DNA of 64,000 bases from Rhyacichthys aspro (lineage: Eukaryota; Chordata; Actinopteri; Gobiiformes; Rhyacichthyidae): contig CM072163.1 in the NCBI GenBank assembly GCA_036850595.1, forward strand, positions 16,516,639 to 16,580,638, read 5' to 3'. Position 1 is the first letter of the stretch, and each line of letters opens with the position of its first letter. The translations under genes and the position numbers were made by a program. This document shows positions 12,801-24,660 of this stretch, piece by piece. The notes beneath the pieces were generated by a model, which saw nothing but the letters and a program-made list of their open reading frames with translations, was not told the origin of the DNA and searched no databases.

Positions 12801-12971
12801 TATGAGGAAATATAAGGCTAAAGGGTAACTTCCACTAGTCAAAACTGAGTCTAAATTAAATCTAATGCTAAAGCAGGATTAAATTTAGGTCTATACTGGG
12901 GTTTCTTAACCTTTTTTAAGTTTGAGAGTTGTTTGTTGGCATTGTAATAATGATAAATTGTTATAGCATAG

Positions 12972-13056
12972 CACAAACAACCATTTACACTGTCAATCAC
13001 CAGTTAATCCCAGAAGTCTTAGAGGTATAAAATGAAAAACAACCATTTATACTGTC
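12972..13056 (+). repeat. Short direct duplication
   Basis: A block containing ACAACCATTTACACTGTCA (from about 12974) recurs with one change, ACAACCATTTATACTGTCA (from about 13037). The two lie about 63 bp apart in the same orientation. It looks like a small partial tandem duplication in non-coding sequence. Confidence 0.6.
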
Positions 13057-14632
13057 ATTAATTCCTTCTTGAATCACTCGCTCACCTATACATACATCAT
13101 TCCCACAACAGCACAGAAATACCATCACTGAGCTTCTTGTTGCATAGATTATTCAAAAGTAGAATTGTACATGTACATATGGTCTATTTATGCTGTGGCT
13201 TCACCAAACCAAATAAGGTTAATAGCATGGATTGCTATTTTTTTTTCATTTTAGTTCTTGGGACCATTGATAAAATACAGAACTGCATTAGTATACACTA
13301 CTAACAACGCTGAAGTGACAGATTAAACTTGGTGAGACTTAAACAGAAAAAAGCCCTGCAGCCTTTGGACTGAATCAGAGGTAATGTGGGTCGCTGTCGG
13401 TGCATTCTAATTTAGACGTGTCTCCAGGGGCAGATTACCTTGCACAACACACTGCCAGAATAGAAATACACGGCCATTCAAGTTAGACCTAAAAATACAG
13501 GGGCTTCATCATCTGGATGAGGTCAAGCCATCGGTCTGGTGTGCAGCGCAGAACGAGAAAATGGCAGGAATATGAAGGTCACTCAGCTGAATACACTCCC
13601 TATTTCATTCGAAGGCCCTTTCTTTTCGATATTGTTCTCTATTTGATCTGGATCTATGGTCAAATTAAAATGATGAATGGCCACGAAGATGATCAATAAT
13701 ATTTCTGTGAAGGTTTATTTCTGCTATGAAACATTAAATGACTCGATTCTGTGTTGTGTAAATATAAGCAAGCGCCATTAAAATGAAAGCAAGGAATAAA
13801 GAGTACAGCCCTGTTTCATGGCTTCCCAGAATATGAATCACTTTAAATATTATTAGAGACGCACTAAAAAAGAGTGGCCAGTTATCAGTGGCTGAACTCA
13901 AAATGTTGTGATGTCAGTTTAAAAGCTTTTTTATTACTTTGGAGTTCTCTGAAATGCCGGGTAGTAGTTATATCCTCTTTGGCGTTAGGCTTTGAGCTAA
14001 TTAACGAACCATCAGTGGTGATTGTTATTGCAGAAGCCTAAATTACACTTTTGTCAAAATGTGTGTTTGGTTGGAGATGCATTAAAACTATCCAAAGCTT
14101 TTATTTTTCATACCATCTCACCTCACAAACAACGAGAAACTAAGGTGCCTTTGACAACACTTGGCAACTGTTCATAATTGTGTGCTTTTATGATGGAGGT
14201 AAGGGGGGCACTTAGGGGCAAGAAGAGGAACCAATGAGGGATGTTAAACTGCCTTTACACCACACTGTTGAGGACACACTGTGGTCATTTATTTAAAAAC
14301 TTGTGATGGTTCGGTCACAAAAAAAAACTTGTGAAGAGAGCGCAGACAAATGTTATGATCAAGGGTTCATTTAAACTCTCAGTAGAGAAAGAGAATGCAG
14401 AAATTGATGTTTGAATAGCTTTTTTTCCCAAATATGTTTAAAATAATGTGAAATTATTAGATTTCAAAATTCTGTGTATGTATTAGTAGCCTATGGTGTT
14501 CTATGAGAAATGATGAATGTGTTGGAAATGGGGTAAGAACAACATAAAGCAACTTTTAGGGTTATTAGCACTTTTGGGCAGGTGTGTCCTGTTATGGGGT
14601 TAAGTGTAAAAACCATAAAAAACATTATTTGC
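13057..14632. other. Gene-free stretch
   Basis: Nothing beyond AT-rich unique-looking sequence is seen. The 60-codon plus-strand frame at 13517-13699 matches nothing I know. The part 13380-13530 is less AT-rich and repeat-free. Confidence 0.5.
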
Positions 14633-14795
14633 AGCTGCCTCAATAGCTCAACCTAGCACATGCACACATAGACTCAAAAGACACGGGTTTGATTCCGGCT
14701 CGGGTCCTAGGCCCAATGACATTCCCCCCTCTCTCATCTGTCCATCTACTGTCAACTGTCAATCTACTGTCTACTATAAAATAAATAGACAAAAA
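14633..14795 (+). mobile_element. tRNA-derived SINE
   Basis: The head has a polymerase III box A-like TAGCTCAACCTAG (14644-14656) and a box B, GGTTTGATTCC (14686-14696), about 30 bp apart, as in a tRNA. The region after box B reads CGGCTCGGGTCCTAGGCC, then a pyrimidine-rich CATTCCCCCCTCTCTC. It closes with CTACTGTC units and an ATAAAATAAATA tail. This head-body-tail order is that of teleost tRNA-derived SINEs, the cichlid AFC-like type being the closest I recall. Box A carries changes from the tRNA consensus, so the copy is old. A target duplication is not clear. Confidence 0.75.
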
Positions 14796-17089
14796 AACTA
14801 CCCAGAGTGGACAAACTGCGCACTCCTGGAGGAGAAGCACACTCATGTTTTTTTTTCTCCCGTGGATTTTTGAGAATTCGAAGTGAAATCACCAGACCTA
14901 TATCCACTGGATTTGTTCATAGACAAAAGCATGGTGGTATATCTTTTAAAAAACACAAATAGCTTTAAGCATGAATCTGCAATCTGCACTTTTGCCACTA
15001 GATGTTTCCAAAAAGCCCAAAAACTGCACATGCCATCTTTAAGGAGAATATAAGTCATTTGTTTAAAACAGAAAAGCAAAAAAGCAGCAAATTGCATGAA
15101 TATTTAAGAGAAATGTTTACTTGACATATCCACAATCAAGTCTACAGTCTGTCTTGGGATACAAACTCTAATCTTCCATTGAAAAGTTTAGCATTTTGTG
15201 TATGTTGATTCATGTACAGTTGAAAGATTTGCATATCTTGGATAAAATGGTCTGATGCTTTCATAAAGATGTCAGACTCCACCACAAAACCTATAAACAA
15301 GCAAACACGGCACTGTTTAAACTATTATCTAACAATGAAATGGTCCCAGAGAGCCACTATACACAAATATAAATCTGGCCATTAGAGAGAAACCATTGGT
15401 ATCACGCAGACGCATCCCCTTGAAATGACAAGTAGGCACCATGACACATCAAAACGGTGCAGCAGGTGAGCCAAATCATTAGATTAGACAGATTTATAGC
15501 TTCATGAAACTTGTTATTACCCTCGGTGCGCTTCGCTGATGTTTAGCTTGATGTCTTTATGAGCAGACTGTGGTTCACCTTGCCCTGACAGACACTGTGG
15601 TGATCAGAATACAAGAGACCCAATGCAACTTATCTTTGGAGTCAGAGGAGCAGGGAGCTACCTGTGCTCTTTTAAAACACATTCACATAAGACTCAGCGA
15701 AGGCCATGTTCAGATTAACAAGAGTTTGGAAGTTCTAGTCCTACACAACTTTCAGAACCTTTAGCCTTAACTAGTCCAGTGAGTTTAAAAAGAGATCTGA
15801 CTAATACATTGCTAAGTCAAAGGTAAATAAACATTGGCTTTTTCGGATTTTTTGAAAGAAGGATCTGGTGTCATACCATGTGCTCTCTTTATTGTAGATC
15901 ATAATAATAAAAGAGGCCAAGATATTAAGTGTGTCCCTATGGTATAAATTTGTGAGGTCTAAAAATCATTACTTAAACTCAGACTTGTAGACCTTTAATG
16001 AAAATTTGCAAATGGATAATCACAGTACACACCCCGTTGTTACAGTTGTGGACCGGAACACACTAAAAAATGTGGCATTTAATCACTTTAATGACAAATC
16101 AAAACAGTTTACAATCTGTGCTACAGAACCCTGTATAAATCCATCTGTTGCTTGAATGAATCTTAAATATAATATAATCTAAACTAAAGAGGAATACTGC
16201 TCTGTGGAGCTGTGGAGAAACCAGTTCAACTGCAAAATATCTGCTAGTCAAAGTAAGTAAGCACCTTTTGACTTTGGAAAAAAAGCCCTTTAGATTACAG
16301 CATCTTGTATGCACCGCAACATAGGATTGGATTGGCACAGGTTATAGGTCTACTAGGTATAATGTACATGTTTAAATATCCATTACAATAAAGACATTGG
16401 GTCACCTGGTTTCACCTTGAATCCCTTTGTTCCCCCTTTACCTCATCCTCCATTGTTCCATTCTGTTCCCTCTTGTTACACACTGTCACCTGCATGTGTC
16501 AGTATCAGTAAGTACATCTGGTGAGCAGGTTGTGTTATGGGGAATGCTAACAGAGACTAGATTGTACAATACAGGTACACTGCCATATTGTTGGAACTCT
16601 GCATTTAGGTTATTGTATGTTTCCTGTATCTCCAGTTATACTATGTTTTGGACTGGTCTAAAACGTGTCACATATGTAAATAGTGGAATTCCTCTGTGTG
16701 CATTCTGCTTAATTGAAATGTACCGCGTTTAACAAGGGCATTCACACGCTAGCACAATTAGCACATATGTTCGAATGGTAACCGCTAATGAAGTAATTAC
16801 TGCCAAATGGCAAAAGCACTTACACCAGCCGCGTAAAGTGTCAGAGCCATGCAGTAGGCACTAAGTCAAACTAATGGGGTATAGATGCTGTGCTATCTGG
16901 GTAGTATGCAACTTGTGCACCAAATACTGATATTTTTATGACTACTTTATGGTTATTGGCCGCCGTACTGCATTTGCTGGACTAACTCATGTTGGGTTTG
17001 GCTTTTCTTTTTTAAACTCTGTGAGATAGCAATCGAAAACTTCTCCAATCAGAGGGACAGACATCAGCACTGATATCTGATGGTTTTAG
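14796..17089. other. Gene-free stretch
   Basis: No gene is seen. Short frames at 15570-15764, 16099-16338 and 16427-16732 have no recognisable domains, and the last is rich in Cys/Ser/Leu as expected of random frames. No mobile element is recognised. Confidence 0.5.
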
Positions 17090-17480
17090 CTCCTTCTTTG
17101 TGCAGCTAGTTAATCTATTAGACCGGCTCGTGCCTGTGGGTTTTTCTTCCTCTCACCGCAGCTCAACTGATGGATCGTTGAGGCTTAATTTAACACTGCA
17201 AACAAAGGAAAACAGCCACAAATAACGGCAGCCGTCATGAGCTTATCAGCCTGAGCGGGGGATTACAAGGGAAATGAATCATTAACACTATTGCCACTTG
17301 AATGCGGCTAAAGCATGATTGGCAGGTTGAAAGCCGTGCGTTTGGGAGGGAAGGGGGAGAGGGGAACGGGGCGGGGACGCGGGCTGATACCCACTGAAGC
17401 GGGTATCATTATCGGATAAGAGCTCCGGGAGGCCCGTCTGAAGTGACCCTGTCTGTGTGAGAGCGAGGCAGAACGAAGCG
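17090..17480. promoter_or_regulatory. CpG-rich candidate regulatory patch with GATA palindrome and hairpin
   Basis: This repeat-free patch is richer in G+C and CpG than its flanks (for example GGGGCGGGGACGCGGGC, 17369-17385, with a GC-box). It contains an 8-bp perfect inverted repeat, TGATACCC (17385-17392) and GGGTATCA (17401-17408), with an 8-nt loop. Immediately next is a GATA-site palindrome, TTATCGGATAA (17409-17419). Clustered GATA sites are typical of enhancers. No transcript or gene start is visible nearby, so a distal element is more likely than a promoter. Activity and conservation are untested. Confidence 0.4.
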
Positions 17481-19062
17481 AAGAAAAGGATCAGAGAATA
17501 TTAGACAAAAGTTTGAGGTAAAATGCAAAGCAGCCGAACCGTTCTCACTTTCAAGGTTGTTTAACGTTTGGTCAATAGGCCTCTACATGTTCCACAGTCG
17601 CAGTAGGACGCAGTGTCATATGTCGCTGATCCGGATTTGCAACATCTGTGCATGTTTATCATTGTGTGTGTTATGGTAAGATTGGGCAATATGACCTTGG
17701 AACAATACACAGAGCAGTGAAAAAGTATTCCTTCCCTTCCTGATTTCTTTCTTTGGTGCATTTGTCACACAGAGACAAAGATGACTCAAGTCAACACAAA
17801 ATGCAGTTTTCTGAAATCTAGAAAAAGCTTTTTCACAGCCCTGTAGCTCGATTTAAACATTCAACTTAAAGGTATAAATGATTGAAATAGAAATCACTTT
17901 TAATTATTTGCCCAGTTTGTTATATTGTTAGAATTTTAAACAATCTTAAATTTCTTTATTGTTTACGCAAAACCACGTGTGGCTAATGATTAGGGGGGAA
18001 AAAATGCATCATGCAAAACTGATTTGTCCAACATATTGGCTAATTGGTCAATCCTTCATGTGTACATATGCAGCAACAAAAACAGGAAGTGTGTGTCTCT
18101 AAAATGCTGCAGCCTCATTTAGACTGAATGAAATTGTAACTCACAAAATGATTAGCTAAGGAAGAGATCCAGACTGGCACATGCTCTTGTTGTAAAGTTC
18201 AAAAACACTCAATGATACTGTTATCCGCTTCCATCTCAAATACCTTTATGTCAGACCCCACCATATCGTGTCGACACACTGAGGCCTGGCCCGACGTGTC
18301 CGATGGTCTTACAGGCGACTTAACGCTGGGCCTGTGATAAAGCCTGTCAATCACAACACCAAAGAGCAGATCAGCATCAGCCGAACACATTAATATGTCA
18401 CGCTTTGGGAATAGAGGCGGCTTGTGTGTAGTAGCATAGCAGAGTTGCACACTGATCTTGTCAAATGTGCTACACAGTCCATGAACCAGTTCTGCGCAAA
18501 AGCTTCCCGACAGCAGGTGTTGAAACGTGATGTTGCCTTCTCCTTCTATTTTTAGTTTACTTTTTTGTATTAACACAAGGGCTTTGAGGTGTGCGTGGCA
18601 TAGAGTGCACCGCAGCCCCATGCTTCTCTCTCCCAATATGATACCAGGTAGATTTTAATGGCTTTATGGAAAATAGTGGGATGCCACGCTGGTGAAGGGG
18701 ATTCTGGGTCATGGAGGGATTTGTTAAGTTATTACAGTGTCTGGAGCAAGGCCCTTATCGGCACCTGCCAAGTCTTTGGCAGACCCAGTGGGATTGCACT
18801 GACCCTGGTGGAAGTAATGGATATTGGAAAATCTTCCCACTGTGAGGGGGGGCGGAGAGTGAGGGGCGGGTAGGTGACAGAGCAAGGGAAAAGGCGGCGA
18901 GGAAGGAGAAATAGATAGAACCTCAAGGACACAAAGCTACACTAAGCGGTGTAACTTAGCGGAGATCTACACTCGACAAAAGGACAAAAACAAAAGAGTG
19001 CAAGAAAGTAGATCTGATGGAGAAGAGAAAGAGAGAACCACGTGTTTCAAAAGGTCAAATGG
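17481..19062. other. Gene-free stretch with a long minus-strand open frame
   Basis: No supportable gene is seen. A 145-codon minus-strand frame (18199-18636) overlaps a CpG-containing, repeat-free segment (18230-18330). Its translation shows no domain or signal I recognise and has no splice context, so I read it as a chance frame. The part 18658-18920 is G-rich. Confidence 0.45.
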
Positions 19063-19206
19063 AGTTCATGATGAAAACTTTATGATGGGATTTTAATCAC
19101 AAAAGACTTCAGCAGCTAACCACTTCCTGAGCACAAACAACGGAGTCTTATTGATTCATTTCGATATTAATAAGTGATGAGTGAACAGTTCGGAAGTACA
19201 GAAGTA
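19063..19206 (+). repeat. Inverted repeat, left arm
   Basis: This arm is the inverted partner of 19612-19743. Shared blocks, in order, include AGTTCATGATG, TTTAATCACAAAAGAC, CTGAGCACAAACAAC and GATATTAATAAGT. Outside two gaps (one of about 13-15 bp at roughly 19110-19124) the arms are around 90% alike by eye. The spacer is about 405 bp. It may be the left end of an unrecognised foldback element or the result of an inverted local duplication. Confidence 0.75.
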
Positions 19207-19475
19207 CAGTTTGTAAAACCTTGAGGATCACTTTTTCTTGAGACGTAATTTATTTATTACACTGTCAAAAGCTGCAGTTTCTTTGGGTTTATGTCTACTG
19301 CACATTCACTTGATACTGCATTGTCAATGACCCAGTCTAAAACCCCGAACTTCATTTCGGTTTCAAGAAAAAAAACAAGTCAATCAATAAAGTTACCAAA
19401 TATAAAATAAAAGTGTTGCATTTTACATCACTATAGTATATTTACCATAGCTAAGACTACCGCAAACATTTACAC

Positions 19476-19529
19476 AAGTCAATAATATACAGTTTCAAGA
19501 GGCAGGATAAAATATTTTGCCTCAAAGAC
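19476..19529 (+). repeat. 54-bp direct repeat, copy 1
   Basis: This copy is identical to 19773-19826 at 50 of 54 positions. It starts AAGTCAATAATATACAG and includes ATAAAATATTTTGCC. The two copies lie on either side of the right arm of the inverted repeat (19612-19743). That order, left arm, direct repeat, inverted arm, direct repeat, suggests that the segment carrying the right arm was bounded or copied by a duplication event. Confidence 0.85.
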
Positions 19530-19611
19530 TGTAAAATGCACCAAAGCCCACTGACAAAATCAACTATGAAATCCCATTTAGGAGAAAAAAAAAAAAAAAA
19601 AGCATTGTACA

Positions 19612-19743
19612 GTACAACAGTACAACAGTACTTCTTGACCTGTTTTACTCATTACTTATTAATATCAAATGAATCAATAGGACTCAGTTGTTTGTGCTCA
19701 GAAGGTCTTTTGTGATTAAAGTCAAAAGTTTACATCATGAACT
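19612..19743 (-). repeat. Inverted repeat, right arm
   Basis: Its reverse complement aligns to 19063-19206. At its inner edge it carries a short tandem GTACAGTACAACAGTACAAC run (19608-19630), and just inside that lies a 17-nt A run (about 19585-19601). The 54-bp direct repeats flank this arm. It contains no open frame of note. Confidence 0.75.
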
Positions 19744-19772
19744 AAAGTAACTAAAAATCTAGTGAAATAGCT

Positions 19773-19826
19773 AAGTCAATAATATACAGTTTCAAAGGGC
19801 AAGATAAAATATTTTGCCTCAAAAAC
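19773..19826 (+). repeat. 54-bp direct repeat, copy 2
   Basis: This is the partner of 19476-19529, with four mismatches and no gaps. The high identity suggests a more recent event than most of the diverged repeats in the window. Confidence 0.85.
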
Positions 19827-20984
19827 ACCAAAAGTCATTGTTTCAAGTAACTTTGGCGTGTTGACACTATTTCTTGGTGACAAATAAAAAATCAGGTTGA
19901 GAATTTGTTGTCTTACAAGCCCATGTATTTAATGAAGCAAAATGTAAATTGCAAACCCCGCTAAAACCCCGCCAACACATCCAAGCGTATCAGCAACATG
20001 GCTCCTTCCTGCACAGCCATGCAATGTTAATGAAGACAGAACGCGAGCGGTGACGACACATGTCACATCGACGGGACAGAGCCGCTCACACAGAGGCTGG
20101 CTGGCTCTCTGACAAGTGCTTTATTACCACAAGTTGTCCCTCTCAAGGTCAACACCACAAACAACTCATTTGCTCACTTCTCCACGCTCTACAAAAGGCA
20201 CTGCGTAATATATTCCACAACAATATGCGCTTTACATCTCTTTTGATTAAGTTTTGTGTCAGGTCGAACCGGGCCAAACAAATCAAAGCCTAAAGCGGAG
20301 ATGTTTCACAGCGAGTCATGTCTCTTTTTCCTCAGTAAACTGTGCTCTCTTTTGTTTTTATGCTAATCTTACAGGCAGATGCAAAATGCAATCCAGTGGA
20401 TGAACAGTCAGGAAGGAGGTAGGATCAAGTGACTCCTTATCGAGACACAAAAATAGATCAAGGACAAACAGACTTTTGGTATCACGGAGGCTTTAAAGTT
20501 GCACTGTCATTATGCATCAGGAGCATCTTGGCTCTGTGGTGACAAAGCATACAGACTCTATTACAAAACTGCAATTGAAGTCAAATATTGGATGTACAGC
20601 ATATTGACAAGCATGTGGGGACCATGGAACTTACTGCAGTCAACAAAATGTGCTGGAGACTGTCTGCATTAGCAATGTATGACTTATTATACTACTACCT
20701 ACATCTATCAGCAGCTCATTGTGTCTTCGTGTACTGCTCACTGCACCATCAGAGGTCTTTTCCCTCTTTGCAGTTCAGTTTACACTTAGTCACAGCCAAT
20801 CACACACAAGCATGCACAGACCCAACAACAACCAGAATGTGGTATTTTGCTGGAAGAGACAGGGCTCAGTTTTGATGGATGATTGGGAGATGACACTGTT
20901 TGACAGCTTTGACTATTGGAGCTGAAGGAAGGTGATATGCAAACCTCAGCTGGTCCTGACACTGTTGCCATTGTGCTTGTACAG
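19827..20984. other. Gene-free stretch
   Basis: No gene is seen. A small CpG-containing segment lies at 20035-20105, and several short frames overlap on both strands at 20588-20971 without recognisable content. Confidence 0.5.
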
Positions 20985-21066
20985 ATATTGTTGGGTTTCT
21001 CTTGTAAAGTGCCCTGAGATGATTTTTTTTCTTGTAACTGGCTCTATATATTTTATAAATGTGCAT
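20985..21066 (+). mobile_element. LINE 3'-tail fragment
   Basis: The text TTGTAAAGTGCCCTGAGATGA, then TTGTAACTGGCTCTATATA, then TTTTATAAAT matches the layout of a common teleost LINE 3' end. That end has TGTAAAGCGCCTTGAGATGA followed by TTGGCGCTATATAAATAAA. Only the tail is recognisable. The same tail type closes at 50731 with a (TTGA)n tract. The clade is uncertain (L2/Rex-like). Confidence 0.6.
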
Positions 21067-21835
21067 TAATGAAGAAATTGGCATTATGCATTTTTGACTT
21101 TGGCTTCCAAGGAATAAATCTTTATACCAAAAAATATTAAAAGTAGGATTTAATCATTATAAAAGGTTATTTTCTTCTTCTGAAAAAAGTGTAAGCTGAC
21201 CTAAAATACTTCAGCCAGGGAAAAAAACATTATGCCAAACTAAACCAGGTATGACAGTTCAAGTTATAAATAAGTATATGGTCATATCATGCAAAAAACA
21301 AACAAACAAACAAGAGTCAGCAGTCAGGCCATTGAAGTTGGTTAGCCATTGCCAGATATTTCATTAAGCATAAGGGTATTCACTATTATCAGTTGTATTA
21401 TATTTAAAAGAGATTTAAAAGTAAAAAGGCAATACAAATTTAAAGGGGGTTCAATTACTGTAAGTTGTCATTTTGGTGAAAAAAAAGTCGAGTTTTCATG
21501 ACTTTATTTTGAATGGGAGTTGTTGGCAGCAAGGGTTCTTTGAGGTAACTGATCCCAGGGTCCACTTTTCTTCTATTGTCTACGATAAGGAGGCCCAGAA
21601 TGATTTTGCTTTGGAAATCTGAAACCTAAAGCGTTTTTTTTTTTTCTATCTGCAGTTTCTTGTAAGACAAGAAAAGAGAAATTACCCATCAGTAAATAGA
21701 TGAGTCTGATAAGGCCCTCTAAATATAAGCCTTATCTCTCTCTCAATTTGAAACAGCCTCGGCAGAAATAGGCCACGTTGTCACTCAAGCTTTTAATTAA
21801 AACCAGTGGAAACGCCTGTGTGTGTGTGTTTTAGT
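21067..21835. other. Gene-free stretch
   Basis: Nothing recognisable beyond A-rich runs (for example around 21295-21312, AAACA units) and a T run at 21635-21645. Confidence 0.5.
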
Positions 21836-22360
21836 GCGTTCAGACAGCGTTCCCGGGAGAGAGGAGTTTGCAAAACATTTATTCACACTTAATGTTTATC
21901 ACCTCCAAATGACCTTCCTCGCTTAGTGTTTCATTCAGACGGTGTTTGACACTCGCTGAATGGCACAAAGGCAGGAAGTAAGTCAAGGAAAGAGAGGTGA
22001 CGTGACCTCGTGTCTATTAATCAGCGACACCGCCCGGCTCACATCGCCGGAGCAGATAAGAGCGCCTGTTGTCACACAGGTGGAAGTAATGGCCGCCGAG
22101 CACCCCTCTCGTCCGATAGCGCCTTGTCCGAACGCCGAGATGCGAGTCGACAGAGACGTGTACGAGGCCCGGAAACAGAGAGCCGCTGTCAGCTCTGTGA
22201 CTGATAAGAGCTTGAGTGAGAGCAGTGCGAGTGGAGAAGAACAATTGGAAAGAAGACAGATAACACAGAGAGGGCTAAATGTGATTATGGCTCATCATCA
22301 GTTGATACCCAGCATTCTCAGCGCCACCGAGCATTTCTCTGAACATTGATTCCTGTTGCG
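21836..22360. promoter_or_regulatory. Candidate regulatory patch with GATA and E-box sites
   Basis: This repeat-free, CpG-containing segment has AGATAAGA (22054-22061), a CAGGTG E-box 16 bp downstream (22077-22082) and a second TGATAAGA (22202-22209). GATA and E-box pairs are known enhancer signatures, although the classic composite spacing is shorter. A 129-codon plus-strand frame (21960-22349) coincides with frames open on the other strand and shows no known domain. I treat it as a consequence of composition. Function is inferred only. Confidence 0.35.
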
Positions 22361-22584
22361 GGCTTTTCATCAGAAGCGTGACACAAAACAAAAGACTCCC
22401 TTCATTAGGTTTGATGGTGCAGCCAAAGTACATACAGACACTAATCCATTGTGTGGTGTTTCTCTCAGCGCCTACGTGTTATTTGTCAGGGCAAGGTCAA
22501 AGGTCGCTAATACAAGGCTTGCGAACTGAGGCTTTTCAACCCTTGCTGTGATTACACGACAATCCAAAACAATTAACTATAAAT

Positions 22585-23402
22585 CAATAGTGGAAGAAGT
22601 CCATGTAGGTGCAAGTAGTGTCAACATTAATTAATTACCTGTGCTGATATGTTTAAGCAATGTATTAATGGTTTGGTGGCTCAGATAATGGTATCCAATT
22701 TCTCTACTTAAGTAAAAGTACAGATAAAGAAGTAGATATGTGCTCAAGTAAAAGTTTTTTCATTAAAATTCTTCCTTAAGTTAAAGTATTAAAGTGTTAA
22801 ATGTACTCTAAAGTATGAAAGTAAAAGTATTAGACTCACCTTTAACAAATAATCAACATTTAATTGATTTCTTTTGTTACTGAAAAAGGCTTGTTGGATA
22901 ATAATTCGGAATCATTAATATCAGAGTCACATGAGGACTGTATCCTTGTAGCTCAACAGAACATGAGCGAATGTATTGTTCCTTAATCAGTCTGATCCAT
23001 GTACGTCTAAGAACTTGTGCAAAAGCCAGATCCTCCACCACAGTGTTTAATAATACTTCCACTGCGGTGTGTAATGATGCCTGTTATGGTGGATAAACTG
23101 TGCTGTCCATCACTTCATTCCATACATCCTTAATCACTTAGGTGGCTGAAGAACTTAGGAAATCATTATGTAGCACTTTAACATTTAATTGAAGCTATTG
23201 CACTTTTACAACAACTTGCAAATGCAAATGTACTTGTTCTTGTAAAGCCAATGTAAAAATAGAAAAGTAGAAAGTATAGATATTTGCTCTAAAATGTAGA
23301 AGCGTCCAAATCAAAGTACCCTCTACTTCAGTAAAGTACAGATACTTGAAAAATGTACTTAAATACAGTATTGGAGCATATTTACTTCATTACATTAGTC
23401 CC
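22585..23402 (+). mobile_element. Teleost TACTTAAGTAAAAGTAC-type repeat
   Basis: The left part has AGTGGAAGAAGT (22589-22600) and later CTACTTAAGTAAAAGTACAG (22703-22722), with repeated AAGTAAAAG units. The right part has CTTGAAAAATGTACTTAAAT (23345-23364) and TTTACTTCATTACATTAGT (23381-23399). These are the two ends of an abundant teleost element whose ends read GTGGTGGAAGAAGTA and GTACTTAGTTAC. The middle (about 22830-23200) is diverged. I infer a non-autonomous DNA transposon. Both ends are decayed and no target duplication is clear. Confidence 0.6.
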
Positions 23403-24329
23403 CTATTTGGTAAGGTGTACCAGTGTGGCCTAGCAGAGTAAATATACGAGTTAAGTTGGGGTTGGAGTTGTTCAGCTGTAGGATGGTAGTACTTGAGGTC
23501 CCAGAAATTGCCAGTCTACGACAAGGGCTTGAAACCGGCAATATCTACAGTGAGAACTTGACAAAGCAATTACCCAGGAAATCAGTGACTGCAGAATTAA
23601 ACAGAACTTGTTATCAAAGCGTCACATTAATGGCAGCCTGTCCACTTTACCCTGCACTGCTTCATTCATGCCAAACATCTTAATGTTGTTTTCAGTGAAA
23701 GCTACTTCACCGGTTGGATTTCCTTTCAAATAAGTCACACGAAAATAGAACAAAAGCCTCCTCTTGATTTTGTGAAAACACTTCATACCGCTTGAGATTT
23801 ACCTCCCAGTTTACTGTTATTGAAGTTAAACATGAAAAGCGACATAATATCATAAGCTGCAGTGATGACGGCCAGTGTTTGCAGCAGATAACAATCCTCT
23901 GAGGGGACCTCGACAACAGCTACACAGGTAAAAGCAGGCAAAATAACACACATTACACAAAAAGAAACTGTTGATTCCATTTCAACACGCAGTCCAACTG
24001 GAACCGGCGGCATTGATTGCATATGTTTACACACCAACTAGTTCGCAGGAAGTCAATAGAAAGCCTTCACAGAGCAGCGAAACATAGCAAAGCACAAGGT
24101 TAAGAGCGGGAAAACAACATGAGAGCAGAGAAATTGGCAGATTTTATGCAAACGGAATAAAGTAAATATAAAACCAGCAGAGAAGGAAACAACAACATAG
24201 CACAGTATGGCACATATAGCAACACAAAGCACGGCACAGTTAGAGCTTTTATAACAAAGGAGCGGTAATGTGTGTTTGACAATAGCCTGACACAATGTCC
24301 ACCAACACATTTAACTATAGTGTATCCAC
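23403..24329. other. Gene-free stretch
   Basis: No gene is seen. Minus-strand frames at 23707-24351 overlap one another in different phases and have no recognisable domain. Confidence 0.45.
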
Positions 24330-24660
24330 CAGTGGTTCTCAAGTGTGGCACAGGTTCCAGCCTCAGGTCTATGAGATCATTCTGAGATGAAGCAGCTGGA
24401 ATAACTAAACTGTATTTGTTTTAACAATAGTAGCCTGAATGTTAGAAAAACACAGATTCAAATGTCAGAATGGAAGCCAACTTTGTTTTGAGAAGGGTTT
24501 ATTAAATATACATGTGATATTAATATTTGAATAAAATGGTTCTATGTGTACACTATATATGCAGAAAAAAAGCACGTGTCTGTATTATAGCATTTGGATA
24601 ATCAAATATTTTTAAAAGTGGTACTCATTGGTAAAATTTGCGAATAGCTGCTTTACCCTA
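24330..24660 (+). mobile_element. Possible hAT-like element, one end only
   Basis: CAGTGGTTCTCAAGTGTGG at 24330-24348 resembles the terminal repeat of a large group of hAT elements (CAGTGGTTCTCAA). AT-rich text follows, as in non-autonomous copies. I cannot find the inverted partner or an 8-bp duplication, so the right boundary is arbitrary. Confidence 0.3.

Noticed and set aside
18199..18636. 145-codon minus-strand frame as a gene
   Set aside because: No domain, signal peptide or splice context. A frame of this length is expected by chance somewhere in 64 kb on six frames.
21960..22349. 129-codon plus-strand frame as a gene
   Set aside because: Overlapping frames are open in other phases and on the minus strand. 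Composition explains it better.
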